Made by a program: the position numbers and the translations under genes
Shown: one piece after another, positions 29,200 to 39,174 of the stretch
Layout of the letters: each line of letters starts with the position of its first letter
Numbering within the stretch: position 1 is the stretch's first letter
Origin: Trichomonas vaginalis G3
Lineage: Eukaryota; Parabasalia; Trichomonadida; Trichomonadidae
DNA length: 64,000 bases
Assembly: GCF_026262505.1 (NCBI RefSeq)
Contig: NC_067208.1
Span: 10,425,962 to 10,489,961, forward strand
Reading direction: 5' to 3'
Notes under the pieces: model-generated
The model's database searches: none
Seen by the model: the letters and a program-made list of their open reading frames with translations, nothing else
What the model was told of the DNA's origin: nothing

Positions 29200-30790
29200 A
29201 AAAATAGAGACGGAACGAAAGAAGAAAGGTTTATGAGTCCGGATGACTTAGATAGGGAACTTGTTAAAAACGGTCTCGGAATATATGAAATGCCAGCAGA
29301 TGAGGTACAAGAAAACTCCACAGGAAGAAGTTCAGATACAACCAGACATGGAAGAAATAGTTCAGCAACAACAGCTAGAAGAGCCTGAAGGAAAACGAAC
29401 AAGTCCCTCCTTTGGAAACTAACTTCACAGAACTAGATGAAGATTTGGAAAGCCGAAAAATCTTGACCCTCAACAAGAGTATGCGAGAATATGGAATCTT
29501 TCCAAGAGTCTAAGAAAAATTCGGCTGACATAGTAGAAGAATATCGAAAAATGTTTGCCGACATTACAAAAGACTCCAACACCAGATGAAAATATTCAGC
29601 ATAGAATGGAAGTACTGAAAGAAAATTACGCAAATACAATAAACCCTTTTTACTTACGACCATATAACGTTCAATCTTTGGCTGAAACTCGGTGAAAATA
29701 AAAAGGTTAAATTTCAACAAAACATATAGAAATGAAACATTGTTTAAAGTTCATTCAGAACCTAACCAATATGGAAACAAACCTACTTTTGTTTCTGCAG
29801 ACTATGGAACTACAATGAGAGGGGTCATAAAGCTAATCCGGATAGGTGGTTCATAAACTTACAACCTCAATTCCAAGAAGTTGTAGACGCAATGGAAGTG
29901 AATGGTGAACCAGATATAGCTGGTATTTTCAGCGCGGCTTTAATGCCATTGAAAGATATGAAAGATGCAGATATTTTGAACCAGTATGAAATGAACATGG
30001 CTGATGGAAATATAACACCTGACGTTCTAGAACATTTATCTCAAAGAACTACACAGAACCATAAAGATGGTATATTTGGTGAAGAGTTTAGAAAGAAAGT
30101 TAGGGAGAGAGAAGGAAGAGAACCTATTGTACATGACCTTGCAAACGAAAGTTTACAAAATGTCATAAAAAACTTACTTTGCAGACAATGAACCGAGAAG
30201 GATGAATATTTAAGAAAACTCAAATGGACAGTACCAAATGAAATGTTAGTATTGAAAACATGTTCCTTGACAAAATAAAACCAACTACAGAAATAAATGA
30301 CGCAAGACTGAAACATTGGGTAAAAGCTTTTCCCATTCACAAAAGATATGTTGGTAACATGGAAAGAAAACCAGAATGGCTACAAAAACATATATTTGAA
30401 ACGAGCTTATTCCATATGGACAAGCTCTGTTTGAAGAGCTTGAACCGGAAACTCAGGAAAGAGTCATGCAAACAATACGCGAAGACTCAAATACAAACTA
30501 TGACAAATCTTTCTAGGATATAGGTTACCTGAGATGGGCGACCAGAGCCCAAAGGCAAAAAGGACATGGGAAATTTACAACATACTAGGTGAACATGAGG
30601 CAAAGATGCAACAACTTGAAGCAGAGGGCAAGTTACCAAAAGCGACACAAAGAAGAAGAGAAGAGTAGAACAAAGTGAAAGTAGTGAAGAAGTAACTTCA
30701 TCTAGTGAAAGTAGTGGCAATGAAGGAAAAAGAAGAGTTAAAAACTCAGCCAGGAAGAAAGTAAAGCTTGGTCCACGTGGGTTCTATTAT
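29200..30790 (+). pseudogene. Decayed Maverick gene region
   Basis: Plus-strand coding character continues across this stretch, with segments such as DIAGIFSAALMPLKDMKDAD, but it is a fossil region and no single family is recognisable. By position between the coiled-coil protein and the capsid gene it probably encoded virion-associated protein(s). Confidence 0.5.
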
Positions 30791-30830
30791 GACACATAAA
30801 TCCAAACTATCTATATTTTTACCCATATGA

Positions 30831-32465
30831 AATGTACGCCGCTCAGAATATAACGCCAACAGTTTGGGATGCCATGAACGGAAATGTTTCCGAATGTATA
30901 ACGAATGCGACAATGCCATTAGAAGGTCAGAAATAGTTCCTGGAAACTTACGAATATACAACTGCTGTTTCTTATGAAATGTAGGTGAGTTTGGAGAAGG
31001 TTCTTCAACAACAGTAGATATTGCTTGCGACAGGTTTCATATTATTTTCTATTGACAACTCATTCTTATACGTGGAACAAGACATTGAAATAAAACCTTC
31101 TGCCAAGTTGTCTGACAAGAAAGGTTGCAATGGAATTTTCTATGTCGGATACCAATATGCTCCAGAAGTTTTTATGGGATATAAGATATATTCTAACTCT
31201 GACTTAGTTCAAACAGTAACATGGGCAAACTATGAATGGTTCGCTTTGAGAAACTCAGTACAACCACAAGCTAGAGAACAAACAGACCAGTATGCAAATA
31301 TTGAGAAAATAAGAAGACTTGACCCTAACGTTCCAGGAGTTTATGTTAACCTTTCTGGTTCAGATGGAAATGCTGTCACTAAAGTAAAACTGAAACTTAG
31401 AGTTCCTTTGTCATCTTTCCTCATCTTCAGGTTTTTAAGATACTTGCCAAACTGGGCAGGAAAAATTTCTATCGAACTTACTCCAAGCAAAAATAACTTA
31501 GTCATTGCACCAACACAAGACCCATTCACTATTACAGACGTAAAGGGAACAAATCAAACATCATTCGCCGAATTTTGCAAAGACAAAGTTGACTTAGACT
31601 TTGTTTCTCAAACTTCAACAATGAAGTAAACTATTATTTCAATGCTGCTGGAACTGCTTGGGACCCAGTTAAGTTCACATGCGAAAAATTTGAATGCAAG
31701 AGAATAGAAAGCAGACTTGCAGTCTATATGTTGGACCCAGATATTTCAAATGCTTTAGCTGCCAAATATATTGCAGTTCCACTTATGTTCCCTATACACC
31801 AAATATCTGTCAAAGACTTTGCAGGTGAAGTTGGAAACCAAAGTGCTGACCCAGGTGCAAGAACAGATATTGCTTTAACAACTGCAATGAAACATGCAGA
31901 TACTATGTTTGTACTGTTCAGACGAACTATAAATGACTATTCTTGTTTCTACAACCCCGGTATTAAATATCATATAAACATAGATGGCAAATATTATCCA
32001 AGAGAAGAATATTCTACAGTTGAGGATATGAGGTCATACAACTTGACATTAGATGCTATGAACTTTAACAACAACTTCACAACAACCATTAACCCTGAAA
32101 TGCAAAGTTCTATTATGCCATATGTGAAAGTATGGACTCATACAGGAGGTCAAAAAACTCAATATACAAATGGAGACCGTTCAAACTTTTGGCTTGGCAT
32201 TCCATTTGCTGACTCAGAAGACTTTATGGGTGGTATTTCAACTGTTGGTACTGTACAAATACAATATACTGGTGACAGAGACGGTCCAGATGAATTGAAA
32301 GCAAAGAAGTTTACAAAACCAATAGCACTTTTCACGGAAGATGCTCTTTTGAAGATTCGTTTGATGAAACCTGCTGGGGCTCCTCAGATTGTTTGTGTGT
32401 GTAAACTTTGTTCTGCTTCAATTCGAAGAGATACTCGAATACGTCCATCTTTTTATTCTAAGTAA
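30831..32465 (+). pseudogene. MCP: Maverick major capsid protein (double jelly-roll), decayed
   Basis: Plus-strand reading shows a beta-rich protein beginning MYAAQNITPTVWDAM. It contains VPLSSFLIFRFLRYLPNWAG, typical of the double jelly-roll major capsid proteins of Polintons, and further beta-rich segments such as YNLTLDAMNFNNNFTTTINP and the C-terminal VGTVQIQYTGDRDG. In the family this protein forms hexameric capsomers of an icosahedral particle. The copy looks broken, with a few breaks. The call rests on pattern and position; no profile search was possible. Confidence 0.65.
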
Positions 32466-33556
32466 AATGTCATTTCCGAAAAATAGAAGCGTGAGTGTTT
32501 CAAAAGGTTTAATGGCGGTGGCAGATGTGAAGTTAAATTCACCAACTCAAACAAACATCAAGTGTTATTGTCAATGTCAAAGACAGAGATGTTGAAGTGG
32601 GAAACCATACGAAGACGAAAATGGTATAACAATAGTTCCTGTAAAAGAACAACCAACATACCCTGAAGTTAGCAGAGACTTAAGTTCTGTTGCAGATATT
32701 CGAAACGACTACCAACAACTGAAAGACAAACTTCAAACTCAGGAGAAGATTTGTCAAGCTTTAGGTATAATGTTAAACTTGGTCGAACACAACCCTGTAA
32801 AAGTGAACTCATATGTCATTGCACCTCATGAAGTTTTGAAAGAAACTATTTGAAACTTTTGACAGAGGCAGACGATATAAACATCAAAAGAAAAGAACCC
32901 GACGTTAGTTGCTGTGGTGGTTTCATATAATGTCATTGACAAGATATACGTTATGAAAGGAGGTGAAACGTTGAACTTAAAATATAGTTTCCCAGACGTT
33001 ATAAAATATATTTGACGACCACAACATTTCATTAAAATTTATTTGCTAAGTAAAAATGTCAAAACTTCTTGAAAGATGTTTGAAGAAAAATAATATAGAC
33101 TTTATTTGTAAAGACTTTACACACTTTTGAACGATATGAAAGACCCTGTTTTGTTTGTTCGTGTAGACAAAGGAAAGTTCTATGTCTTTACAAATATTTG
33201 AACTTCTTAGACAGAGAACTTCAAGAAACGCCATGTGAAAGTTTAGATGAAGTTCTTCTCCACTTTCAGAAAAACTTTTAAATATATATAAATGGCAGAA
33301 GATATAATGGTTTATACTATTACGACTAAAAACCCCGAGTCATATAATTCTATAACAAAAACTTACAAAGTCCTCAAGGACGATATTGTAAACTAACCTT
33401 AAACACAATGACGACTAAAGCCTGTTTTTGCTCTTTTGACACCAGAAGACTTTATTGTTTGAATGGTAAAAAATACTCCTTTGAAGATACTTACTCAGAT
33501 ATACCACCAACAGGTTTTTGTTGACTTATTTAATACTTTAAGTACGGGTGTAACAT
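32466..33556 (+). pseudogene. Maverick region with short or decayed genes
   Basis: Several short frames each start after an A/T-rich TAAGTAAA-type leader, e.g. at 32467 (MSFPKNRSVSVSKG) and 33056 (MSKLLERCLKK). None has a recognised domain. Such small genes between the major and minor capsid genes are usual in Mavericks. Treated as part of the fossil. Confidence 0.45.
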
Positions 33557-34096
33557 GTGCTGCAACTAGAGCAGGTTTTCATTATGTTTGGATGTCCGAC
33601 TGAGTTTACTATAAACGATATGAGCTATAATACAAAACTTATTTCTGGTTTTTACTACCAACAGTTTCCTATAACAGGAAAAGGTGTCATACAAGGAATG
33701 TCTATTCCATTGACATTAAGCACACCAATCTTATATATTGTTTCAAACTTAGGTTCAAAGTGTTATTCGAATGTCGACAGAAACTATTATGACCAAAAGA
33801 TACTTATGCGTATAAACAATACTTTCTCTGCTGGTTTGCCTATTGTTCATTCGAATGCAGAATTTTCAACCTTAGTGAACTCAAACACTTTGGCAAGTAT
33901 AACGTTGACATTAGTTGACGCAAACTTTGTTCCTGTAAAACTTTTATGTCCTATGTATTTGTCAATGACGGCAGAAAGTTTCGAATTGGAAGATGCAACT
34001 GGTGAAAGTATTGTATTACAAGAACAACTTCAACAACAAATAGCTCAAGAACAACAAATGCAGCAAATAGCTCAAGAACAACAAAGTCAAGAATAA
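33557..34096 (+). CDS. Putative Maverick minor capsid (penton) protein
   Basis: A frame of up to 179 codons is beta-rich with little helix until a Gln-rich tail (QQQIAQEQQMQQIAQEQQ). The closing block LASITLTLVDANFVPVKL resembles the last strands of single jelly-roll penton proteins of Polintons and related viruses. It lies just after the major capsid region and 28 bases before the helicase, on the same strand. In the family this protein occupies the capsid vertices. The alternative is an unrelated beta-rich virion protein. Part of the fossil. Confidence 0.5.
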   Translation: MLQLEQVFIMFGCPTEFTINDMSYNTKLISGFYYQQFPITGKGVIQGMSIPLTLSTPILYIVSNLGSKCYSNVDRNYYDQKILMRINNTFSAGLPIVHSNAEFSTLVNSNTLASITLTLVDANFVPVKLLCPMYLSMTAESFELEDATGESIVLQEQLQQQIAQEQQMQQIAQEQQSQE

Positions 34097-34124
34097 AAAA
34101 AATATTTTTTTTATTTTTATAAAA

Positions 34125-35285
34125 ATGTACAGAATAGATGTTTCAGATTTTTATGACTTCCAAGCATTCAGAAATATGTGTCCATTTAGAGACTATAACA
34201 AAGCAGTCGAGAATTTGAAACGTTTAGTCATTTATGTCGACTCTGCCCCAGAATGTTATGTTATGAAAGAATGGGATGTAGTCTTTAACAAACCTAAAGC
34301 GACAATAGTTTCAGAACAAGAATGTAAACAGAAACTTAAGAAAATAAAAGTCGTACAAGTTGGCATGAAGATGTTAGATGCTTGGGATATCTTATTGTCA
34401 AAGTTAGAAGATTTTTCAGTTCGTGGTATAAAGTTTTATACACCTTCTCCAAACTTCTATTCTATCTTCACTGGATATAAATACGAACAAGTAGAATGGA
34501 AAGAAAATATTATAGAAGCTTGGTTAGACCATGTCAAAGAAATTATATGCAATGGAAACGAAAGAGTCTATGAGTATATCTTATGTTGGTTTGCAAACAT
34601 CTTACAACATCCAAGTGCTAAAAATGAAACTGCTCTCATTATAATTGGAAAACAAGGAACAGGTAAGAACACATTCTTTACAGATATTTTGTGCAAACTG
34701 TTAGAAGGTTATTCGAACCCGAATATGACAAACTTAGAAAACATCTGTGGCAAGTTTAACTCCTCAATAGAGAATATGAAACTTATAGTTTGCAATGAAC
34801 TTCAAAGTATAGATACAACAAAAGTTTTGAACTCAGATGCTTTGAAGAGTCTTATAACAGACAAAGTTGGAGTTGTTGAAAGAAAATATAAAGACCAAAG
34901 AGTTTGTGAAAATGTTGCAAACTTCATTATGGTTTCAAACAATGTTGTTCCGATGAAGTTAGAAAGTTCTGACAGAAGATATGTAGTTGTCAGAACGTCA
35001 GATTCTCATATGCAAGATACAGAATATTTTGACGACTTAGCAGAAACTTTGACATCTGACTTTTACAACCACTTGTTCTCATATTTCATGACATTAGATA
35101 TTTCTAAGTTCAATCCAAGACAAATTCCACATACCGAAGAGAGACAAACATTGTTAGAAGCAAACAAGAGTGTATATGAACTGTTCATAGAAGAAAGCGA
35201 CTTTGAGTGTTTAGATGAAAGGTCATTGTACGATTCGTATAAACAATATTGTCAAGAGTATGGTTATATGACAGCTTCTAAATGA
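34125..35285 (+). CDS. Maverick superfamily 3 helicase (D5-like)
   Basis: The frame is 386 codons from an ATG at 34125, preceded by the ATATTTTTTTTATTTTTAT leader motif common to genes of this element. Walker A is IIIGKQGTGKNTFF (residue about 172). Walker B lies in MKLIVCNELQS, and a motif C-type sensor in NFIMVSNNVVP, followed by an SDRRYVVV arginine-finger segment. This order defines superfamily 3 helicases of the D5/DUF5906 type, used for unwinding during replication of Polintons and NCLDVs. The N-terminal 130 residues are not recognised as a primase. Part of the fossil. Confidence 0.85.
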   Translation: MYRIDVSDFYDFQAFRNMCPFRDYNKAVENLKRLVIYVDSAPECYVMKEWDVVFNKPKATIVSEQECKQKLKKIKVVQVGMKMLDAWDILLSKLEDFSVRGIKFYTPSPNFYSIFTGYKYEQVEWKENIIEAWLDHVKEIICNGNERVYEYILCWFANILQHPSAKNETALIIIGKQGTGKNTFFTDILCKLLEGYSNPNMTNLENICGKFNSSIENMKLIVCNELQSIDTTKVLNSDALKSLITDKVGVVERKYKDQRVCENVANFIMVSNNVVPMKLESSDRRYVVVRTSDSHMQDTEYFDDLAETLTSDFYNHLFSYFMTLDISKFNPRQIPHTEERQTLLEANKSVYELFIEESDFECLDERSLYDSYKQYCQEYGYMTASK

Positions 35286-35395
35286 ACATTCTTGGCAAAT
35301 GTCAAAAGTCTTTTAGATGTTCAGAATGGTGTATATACAAAGAAAAATTTTTCTGAGTAAATTTAAAAAAAAATATTTTTTATCCGATAGAAAAG

Positions 35396-35815
35396 ATGAC
35401 GAAATATATTTCAGTAAACAAGTACATGTCAGGACTTAAAGAAGAACTAGACCCATTCACATATTTGAATGTTTACTTCTACCATTTTGAAAAGTCTTCA
35501 TTCAGCAAAGTTTGGAACATCGAACCAGTTAAGTTTGCTATTGTGACTAAAAATGGTGCGAAATTTGAAGACTTAGACATAGAAGGTTTGTTAACAGTCA
35601 AAGAAAGTTTTGACAGAAGGTTCTCAAACCTTAAAGAAGGCAAAGCATACAAACTTGTTATACCTTATGAACCAAAGAAAGCAGACGACTATGAATATTA
35701 TGAGTCTAAGATAGTTGAAGTTCAAGGTAAATTGGGTAAAAAGATTTTAGAGTCTAAGCCAGTGTTTACTCCTAAAGAGGAAGAGAACATTGACATTGAC
35801 CCAGAAATGTTCTAA
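35396..35815 (+). CDS. Maverick hypothetical protein, 139 aa
   Basis: The frame runs from an ATG at 35396 behind the same A/T-rich leader (AAATATTTTTTATCC). The product is acidic/basic mixed with an aromatic-rich centre (DPFTYLNVYFYHFEKSSFS) and a charged tail (EEENIDIDPEMF). No domain was recognised. Its position between helicase and packaging ATPase suggests a DNA-processing or single-strand-binding role, but that is a guess. Confidence 0.65.
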   Translation: MTKYISVNKYMSGLKEELDPFTYLNVYFYHFEKSSFSKVWNIEPVKFAIVTKNGAKFEDLDIEGLLTVKESFDRRFSNLKEGKAYKLVIPYEPKKADDYEYYESKIVEVQGKLGKKILESKPVFTPKEEENIDIDPEMF

Positions 35816-35831
35816 AAATAAAATTTTATTT

Positions 35832-36278
35832 TTACATGTCAAATTTCTTCTTCTCTGGCTCTGGTTCTTTCTTCTCTTCTTCTACTTTCTTTTCTTTCTT
35901 TTCTCTCTTCTTCTTTTCTGGTGGAGTTATGTCAAACTTCTCAGAACCATATTTTTGTAAAAGTTCTTTGTCCTTTAATAGCTCTTCTATTCTGTTTTCT
36001 ATTTCATCTTCAAGAACAGCGCATGTGTCTTCTTTGCATTCTAAGAACTTTTGTTGGACTTCATCTTTCCAATCGGCGTCATCTCTGTCAACAAGTCTGT
36101 CATTGACAAATTTTAAGACTGCTCTGCTTAATGTTTTATGGTTCTTGTCATATTCCCAGAAACAGAACTTTAGAACAAATTCACCTTTCTTGTTTACACT
36201 ATGTAAGATTTTATGGTCGACAGATGTTTTGCTGTCGAAAAGCTTGTCTCGAATATAGATAGCGAAATCGCTAGACAT
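35832..36278 (-). CDS. Maverick hypothetical protein with Lys/Glu-rich tail, 148 aa
   Basis: The frame runs from an ATG at 36278, divergent from the packaging ATPase gene at 36315 and convergent with the 139-aa gene. Residues 1-90 are globular (FAIYIRDKLFDSKTSVDHKI). Residues about 95-148 are a highly charged KKKREKKEKKVEEEKKEPEP tail. No family was recognised. Confidence 0.6.
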   Translation of the reverse strand: MSSDFAIYIRDKLFDSKTSVDHKILHSVNKKGEFVLKFCFWEYDKNHKTLSRAVLKFVNDRLVDRDDADWKDEVQQKFLECKEDTCAVLEDEIENRIEELLKDKELLQKYGSEKFDITPPEKKKREKKEKKVEEEKKEPEPEKKKFDM

Positions 36279-36314
36279 TTTCTAAAAGATAAAAATTTTA
36301 ATTTTTCTAAAAAT

Positions 36315-37190
36315 ATGTTAGAAAAAAAGTTTGCTGACATTGACAAAAAATTTGAGAATGTTTTAAACAAGAACAAGAGGAAGTTAGAAAATGCTCAGAT
36401 AAAGCCTATACATGACAAGTTCTTATTTGCTCAGAATGGTATAACAGGTCTAATTGCACCACCTGGGTCGGGTAAGACTTTCACTTATCTTAAAATGGCT
36501 GCACAACAACAAGAACTAGATGAGAAGAACCCATTCTATGAGTTAGTTGTTATTTGTAGTACTTCTGGTCAATTTGACCAAACCGTCAATTCGTTCAAAG
36601 ATATTATAAAGAAGTCTAAGTTAGTATGTATAAAGGATACTGAGTTGTTAGATTGGATAAAGAAGTACCAAAGAAGGGTTTTGAAGTACAATGCTATAAA
36701 TGAGTATATAAATTCGAAGTTTAAAGACCCAAATGAGGAAATGCAGAGAATATTAGAGAAGAAACACTTCAGAAACAAACAGAAAGAGATAGAATACATT
36801 TCGAAGAAATTGCAATCTTACGATTGGAAAACGTACCCTCATAGATGTCTTCTTATCTTAGATGACTTTGCTTCTCATCCTTTGTTAAAGAACAGAGAAC
36901 AAGACATGTGTCGAATTCTTAAGAAGCTCAGACACTTTAACATCTCAGTTGTCATTTGTGTACAGACAGCAAAGAGTTTAAGTAAGGATGTAAAGAGAAT
37001 ACTTACTGACATTGTACTTTTCCCCGGATTGTCCGAAGACGATTTCATGGAACTTATGAAAGAGTCCATGGCAGGTAAGTTTGACAGACATGAACTATGG
37101 GAGAAGTACAAAGTCATACAAGACCCTCATACTTCTTTCAGAATTCATATCTACGCAAACAAAGTTCAAATTGTAAAAAGTCAAGCGTAA
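36315..37190 (+). CDS. Maverick genome-packaging ATPase (A32-like, FtsK/HerA superfamily)
   Basis: I place the start at the ATG at 36315 (291 codons). An in-frame ATG at 36213 lies inside the oppositely oriented gene and upstream of the leader. Walker A is LIAPPGSGKTFTYLKM, Walker B RCLLILDDFASHP, followed by the sensor segment HFNISVVICVQTAKS. That arrangement is shared by A32-type packaging ATPases of Polintons, virophages and NCLDVs, which pump DNA into the capsid. Its neighbours are replication and capsid genes. Part of the fossil. Confidence 0.85.
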   Translation: MLEKKFADIDKKFENVLNKNKRKLENAQIKPIHDKFLFAQNGITGLIAPPGSGKTFTYLKMAAQQQELDEKNPFYELVVICSTSGQFDQTVNSFKDIIKKSKLVCIKDTELLDWIKKYQRRVLKYNAINEYINSKFKDPNEEMQRILEKKHFRNKQKEIEYISKKLQSYDWKTYPHRCLLILDDFASHPLLKNREQDMCRILKKLRHFNISVVICVQTAKSLSKDVKRILTDIVLFPGLSEDDFMELMKESMAGKFDRHELWEKYKVIQDPHTSFRIHIYANKVQIVKSQA

Positions 37191-37199
37191 AAAATGTAA

Positions 37200-37620
37200 G
37201 TGTTTAGTCTTAGTCTGTTGTGGTGCTGGGGCTGTCGGTTCTTCTGGCTTTGGAAGACATTCAGGAAGAGGAACGTCAGTCATCCGTTTGTGTCCTGTCG
37301 GAAGGAAAAATTTTTCCTGTTGGAAGGAAAAACTTTTTCTGTCGGAAGGAAAAATTTTTTCTGTCGGAAGGAAAAACTTTTTCTGAAGTTCGACCAAAAA
37401 GTTCTCAATTTTCGAAAATTTGAATGGTTTACGGACGGACAACTGGAAAAATTTTTCCTGTCGGAAGGAAAATTTTTTCCTGTCGGAAGGAAATTTTTTT
37501 CCTGTCGGAAGGAAGGACTCGGAATGCCAGAAGGAAGAACTCGGAATGCCAGAAGGATTTGACAAGGCAATTTACCTTATAGAGCTACCTGAGCCATCTG
37601 AAGTCAAGCTTGAAAAATAA
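37200..37620. repeat. Short GGAAGGAAAAATTTTTCC-type repeats, possible small frames
   Basis: From 37297 to 37520 a unit near CTGTCGGAAGGAAAAA with A5/T5 cores occurs about eight times. Each unit is itself partly palindromic (GGAAGGAAAAATTTTTCC), so frames are open on both strands. A plus frame ends in a non-repetitive MPEGFDKAIYLIELPEPSE tail at 37620, and the opposite strand reads MTDVPLPECLPKPEEP near the left end. I cannot say which, if either, is translated. Confidence 0.6.
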
Positions 37621-37629
37621 ATGGTTCAT

Positions 37630-38475
37630 CTACTCTACTTGTTTGAAGTTGTCAAAATACTCTGTTATTTTTTCCTTTAACAATGACAAATCTTCTTTGA
37701 AGGTAAGTATTGTACAACCTTTAATATCATAGTGTGTTTGAGGTAAAGTATCTTGAACTATTTGTTTCACATCTTCATTTGGTGTCATTGAAATCGGTAA
37801 GTTTTCGCGATAGAACCAATTTCTGTCAGATTTGTAAATCTTAGCAAGGTCGTAAAAGCTTTTGTTGTTTCTTCTGACTAAATGCAACATAACCATATCT
37901 CTGTCTTCTTCATTTTCCATCTCTTCAGTATAAATCATATACTTATAGTTCTTTTCCTTTCCTTTTGGTACCGAACGTGGTATTCTTTTCTGAAGGCTTT
38001 TGTCTTTTGCTTCAATGACTTCATCTTTTGCTTCAATGACTTCATCTTTTGCATGAAGTTTCTTTTCCATCTCTTCACGTTCTTGTCTATGAATTTCGTC
38101 AAGAAGTTTGTAAACATGCCATGCATAACGAGGAGAAGCCCATATTGCAACAGCATTTACTAAAAGTCTATGAACATACCAACCTCTTAAATTTATTGGC
38201 AAATTTTTACGATTTTCATGTGTTTTATGCAAGACCGAAAAAAGTCGGTCTAGAGAAATTTCACTCAAAAGTTCTTGTGTGCTTTGGTTTCTGAACCAGT
38301 CGTCTGCGTGTTTAGTGTCTGGAGCAAAACATGCTGTCAAAATACTTTGCATTTGGTACATATCGTCTTTGACCGAACGAATGAGACGTAACTGTTTGTT
38401 ATACTGTATGTACTCGTATTCTTCATTTATGGCTTCATGAACGATAGCAGTTGTTGTGTTCTCTGTTGTTGTCAT
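37630..38475 (-). CDS. Maverick KilA-N domain protein
   Basis: The first in-frame ATG is at 38475 (281 codons), preceded by TTTTTATTTTGTATGTAAAG. Residues about 60-125 resemble a KilA-N DNA-binding domain, with LRGWYVHRLLVNAVAIWASP and RYAWHVYKLLDEI near its end. A coiled coil with a duplicated KDEVIEA segment follows (about 135-165). The C-terminal 120 residues resemble the domain that often follows KilA-N in large DNA viruses (YKSDRNWFYRENLPI). KilA-N proteins bind DNA and are common accessory genes of poxviruses, NCLDVs and phages. Part of the fossil. Confidence 0.7.
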   Translation of the reverse strand: MTTTENTTTAIVHEAINEEYEYIQYNKQLRLIRSVKDDMYQMQSILTACFAPDTKHADDWFRNQSTQELLSEISLDRLFSVLHKTHENRKNLPINLRGWYVHRLLVNAVAIWASPRYAWHVYKLLDEIHRQEREEMEKKLHAKDEVIEAKDEVIEAKDKSLQKRIPRSVPKGKEKNYKYMIYTEEMENEEDRDMVMLHLVRRNNKSFYDLAKIYKSDRNWFYRENLPISMTPNEDVKQIVQDTLPQTHYDIKGCTILTFKEDLSLLKEKITEYFDNFKQVE

Positions 38476-38562
38476 ATCTGTCTTTACATACAAAATAAAA
38501 AAATTTGTTAGAAAAAATTAGCGTTATTTCCTGACTTTCACAAAAGACCAAAAATAAACGCT

Positions 38563-39174
38563 TTACATGTATTTTTCAGCAACTTCGTCAAATAATTTTA
38601 TAGCTTTACCTATCTCATCTACTTCAAACGTTTCTTTACCTTTCGTGGGAGCACCATACATTTTCTCAAACTTTTCAAGTAGTTCTGTTTCAGCAGCTCT
38701 CATATCATTAACAAACACAACCTTGACTCTATTGACTGTACTGTCATATCTTTGAGTTATATTATATGTTCTTCCTATCTTATATCTCTTTGTATTGAAG
38801 TCCTTCGGTTTCTGAACGATGTAAAGTAAGCCTTCACTGCAACGTTCCGTATCGAATGAACCATATGTTATGAAGTTATATCCAACAACTGGGTCTAACC
38901 ATAACAAAACTATTGGTATAAGACTTTTGTCTATAAGATATGCTGTAGTTCCATAGAATCTTACCGATATCATAAGCTCAGGATTTCTTGTCAAAATTTT
39001 CTGAGTTGAAGCAATTCTAACCCAGTCGTGTGGTTTCTTTTCAGATGGTGTTATAATGTCTGACAAAGAATATTTGTTGTATTTCTTTGAGTATCTTACG
39101 TTTAAATCACCAATTCTAGCCATTTTGGTGTCATTGTCTATCTTTCTAACTGTTTCAAACTCAACCTTTAACAT
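38563..39174 (-). CDS. Maverick GIY-YIG-like (T5orf172-type) protein with partial KilA-N-like N-terminus
   Basis: The frame is 203 codons from an ATG at 39174, using the same TTTTTATTTTGTATGTAAAG leader as the KilA-N gene. The N-terminal 110 residues (MARIGDLNVRYSKKYNKYSL, then LTRNPELMISVRFYG) resemble the KilA-N/Bro region. Residues about 120-160 carry LLYIVQKPKDFNTKRYKIGR, the GIY-YIG-like core of T5orf172 domains, and a final MRAAETELLEKFEKMYG helix. In phages and giant viruses this pairing is typical of Bro/MSV199-type DNA-binding or nicking proteins. Part of the fossil. Confidence 0.65.
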   Translation of the reverse strand: MLKVEFETVRKIDNDTKMARIGDLNVRYSKKYNKYSLSDIITPSEKKPHDWVRIASTQKILTRNPELMISVRFYGTTAYLIDKSLIPIVLLWLDPVVGYNFITYGSFDTERCSEGLLYIVQKPKDFNTKRYKIGRTYNITQRYDSTVNRVKVVFVNDMRAAETELLEKFEKMYGAPTKGKETFEVDEIGKAIKLFDEVAEKYM

